A DNA stretch of 64,000 nucleotides, from positions 226,683 through 290,682 of the forward strand of contig JACYLU010000020.1 in the NCBI GenBank assembly GCA_015272325.1, given 5' to 3'. Made by a program: the position numbers and the translations under genes. This document shows, in pieces, positions 63,956 to 64,000 of the stretch; position 1 is the first letter of the stretch, and every line of letters starts with the position of its first letter. The notes under the pieces were generated by a model that worked only from the letters and a program-made list of their open reading frames with translations, searched no databases and was not told the origin of the DNA. The DNA is from Synechococcales cyanobacterium C42_A2020_086. Lineage in GTDB: Bacteria > Cyanobacteriota > Cyanobacteriia > Elainellales > Elainellaceae.

Positions 63956-64000
63956 TCCTGGCACCGAGCTATTTTTGCGGGAGGCTGCCCTCCGACTATC
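63956..64000 (-). rRNA. rrf: 5S rRNA, 3' end (partial)
   Basis: Read on the minus strand the edge gives GATAGTCGGAGGGCAGCCTC and then CGCAAAAATAGCTCGGTGCCAGGA, the conserved 3' third of cyanobacterial 5S rRNA. The gene continues past the window edge to the right and is transcribed leftward. It implies an rRNA operon just outside the window. Confidence 0.9.

Overview
The window is chromosomal DNA of a cyanobacterium. It carries a complete nitrate assimilation block (nirA-nrtA-nrtB-nrtC-nrtD-narB), a cyanobacterial-type RNase P RNA, an Rps1b-type S1-domain protein, a rhodanese-fused MoeB, scattered GCGATCGC (HIP1) octamers and NtcA-type promoters. The species cannot be named from this sequence; a moderately GC-rich non-heterocystous lineage (Leptolyngbya-like) is a guess. 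I see no insertion sequence, prophage, integrase or true CRISPR array.

Layout. 0-8 kb: moeB, rnpB, rnc, three small membrane-protein genes, a VOC protein, a GT4 glycosyltransferase, a LysR regulator and a DUF732-like secreted protein. 8.5-18 kb: a decayed TetR gene whose two operators survive at a well-formed promoter driving a small alpha/beta-barrel protein, a CIA30/SDR fusion, an unusually long carotenoid oxygenase and a 1200-residue NTPase with 14 WD40 repeats. 18-35 kb: a CapA-like membrane protein, aldose epimerase, Rps1b, a B12-binding radical SAM protein, a lysozyme-like protein, an NmrA-type SDR, DUF1997, the PhoX phosphatase and an SDR/GH63 pair. 35-40 kb: a tightly coupled ABC exporter, sulfotransferase and glycosyltransferase operon, probably for a sulfated surface polysaccharide. 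40-45 kb: SelO, small proteins and an SLH-anchored serine hydrolase. 45-51.5 kb: a putative organic-nitrogen scavenging cluster (GGCT-like protein, M20 N-carbamoyl-type amidohydrolase, Pot-type ABC importer) with its own NtcA-like promoter. 53.7-63.3 kb: nitrate and nitrite assimilation behind a textbook NtcA promoter. 63.4-64 kb: an SSB gene and, entering from the right edge on the minus strand, the 3' end of a 5S rRNA with its terminator.

How the parts fit. Nitrate is imported by NrtABCD, reduced by the Mo-enzyme NarB and then by the ferredoxin-dependent NirA. MoeB at the other end of the window serves molybdopterin synthesis, on which NarB depends. The amidohydrolase/Pot-ABC cluster next to nirA appears to be a second nitrogen source under the same regulator, so 45-63 kb can be read as a nitrogen island.

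The most unusual feature is not a gene. At least 20 places, nearly all in intergenic spacers, contain short head-to-tail duplications (units 8-16 bp, two or three copies), each with an unrelated unit sequence. This suggests a locus-independent process that makes tandem microduplications, or strong tolerance of them in spacers.
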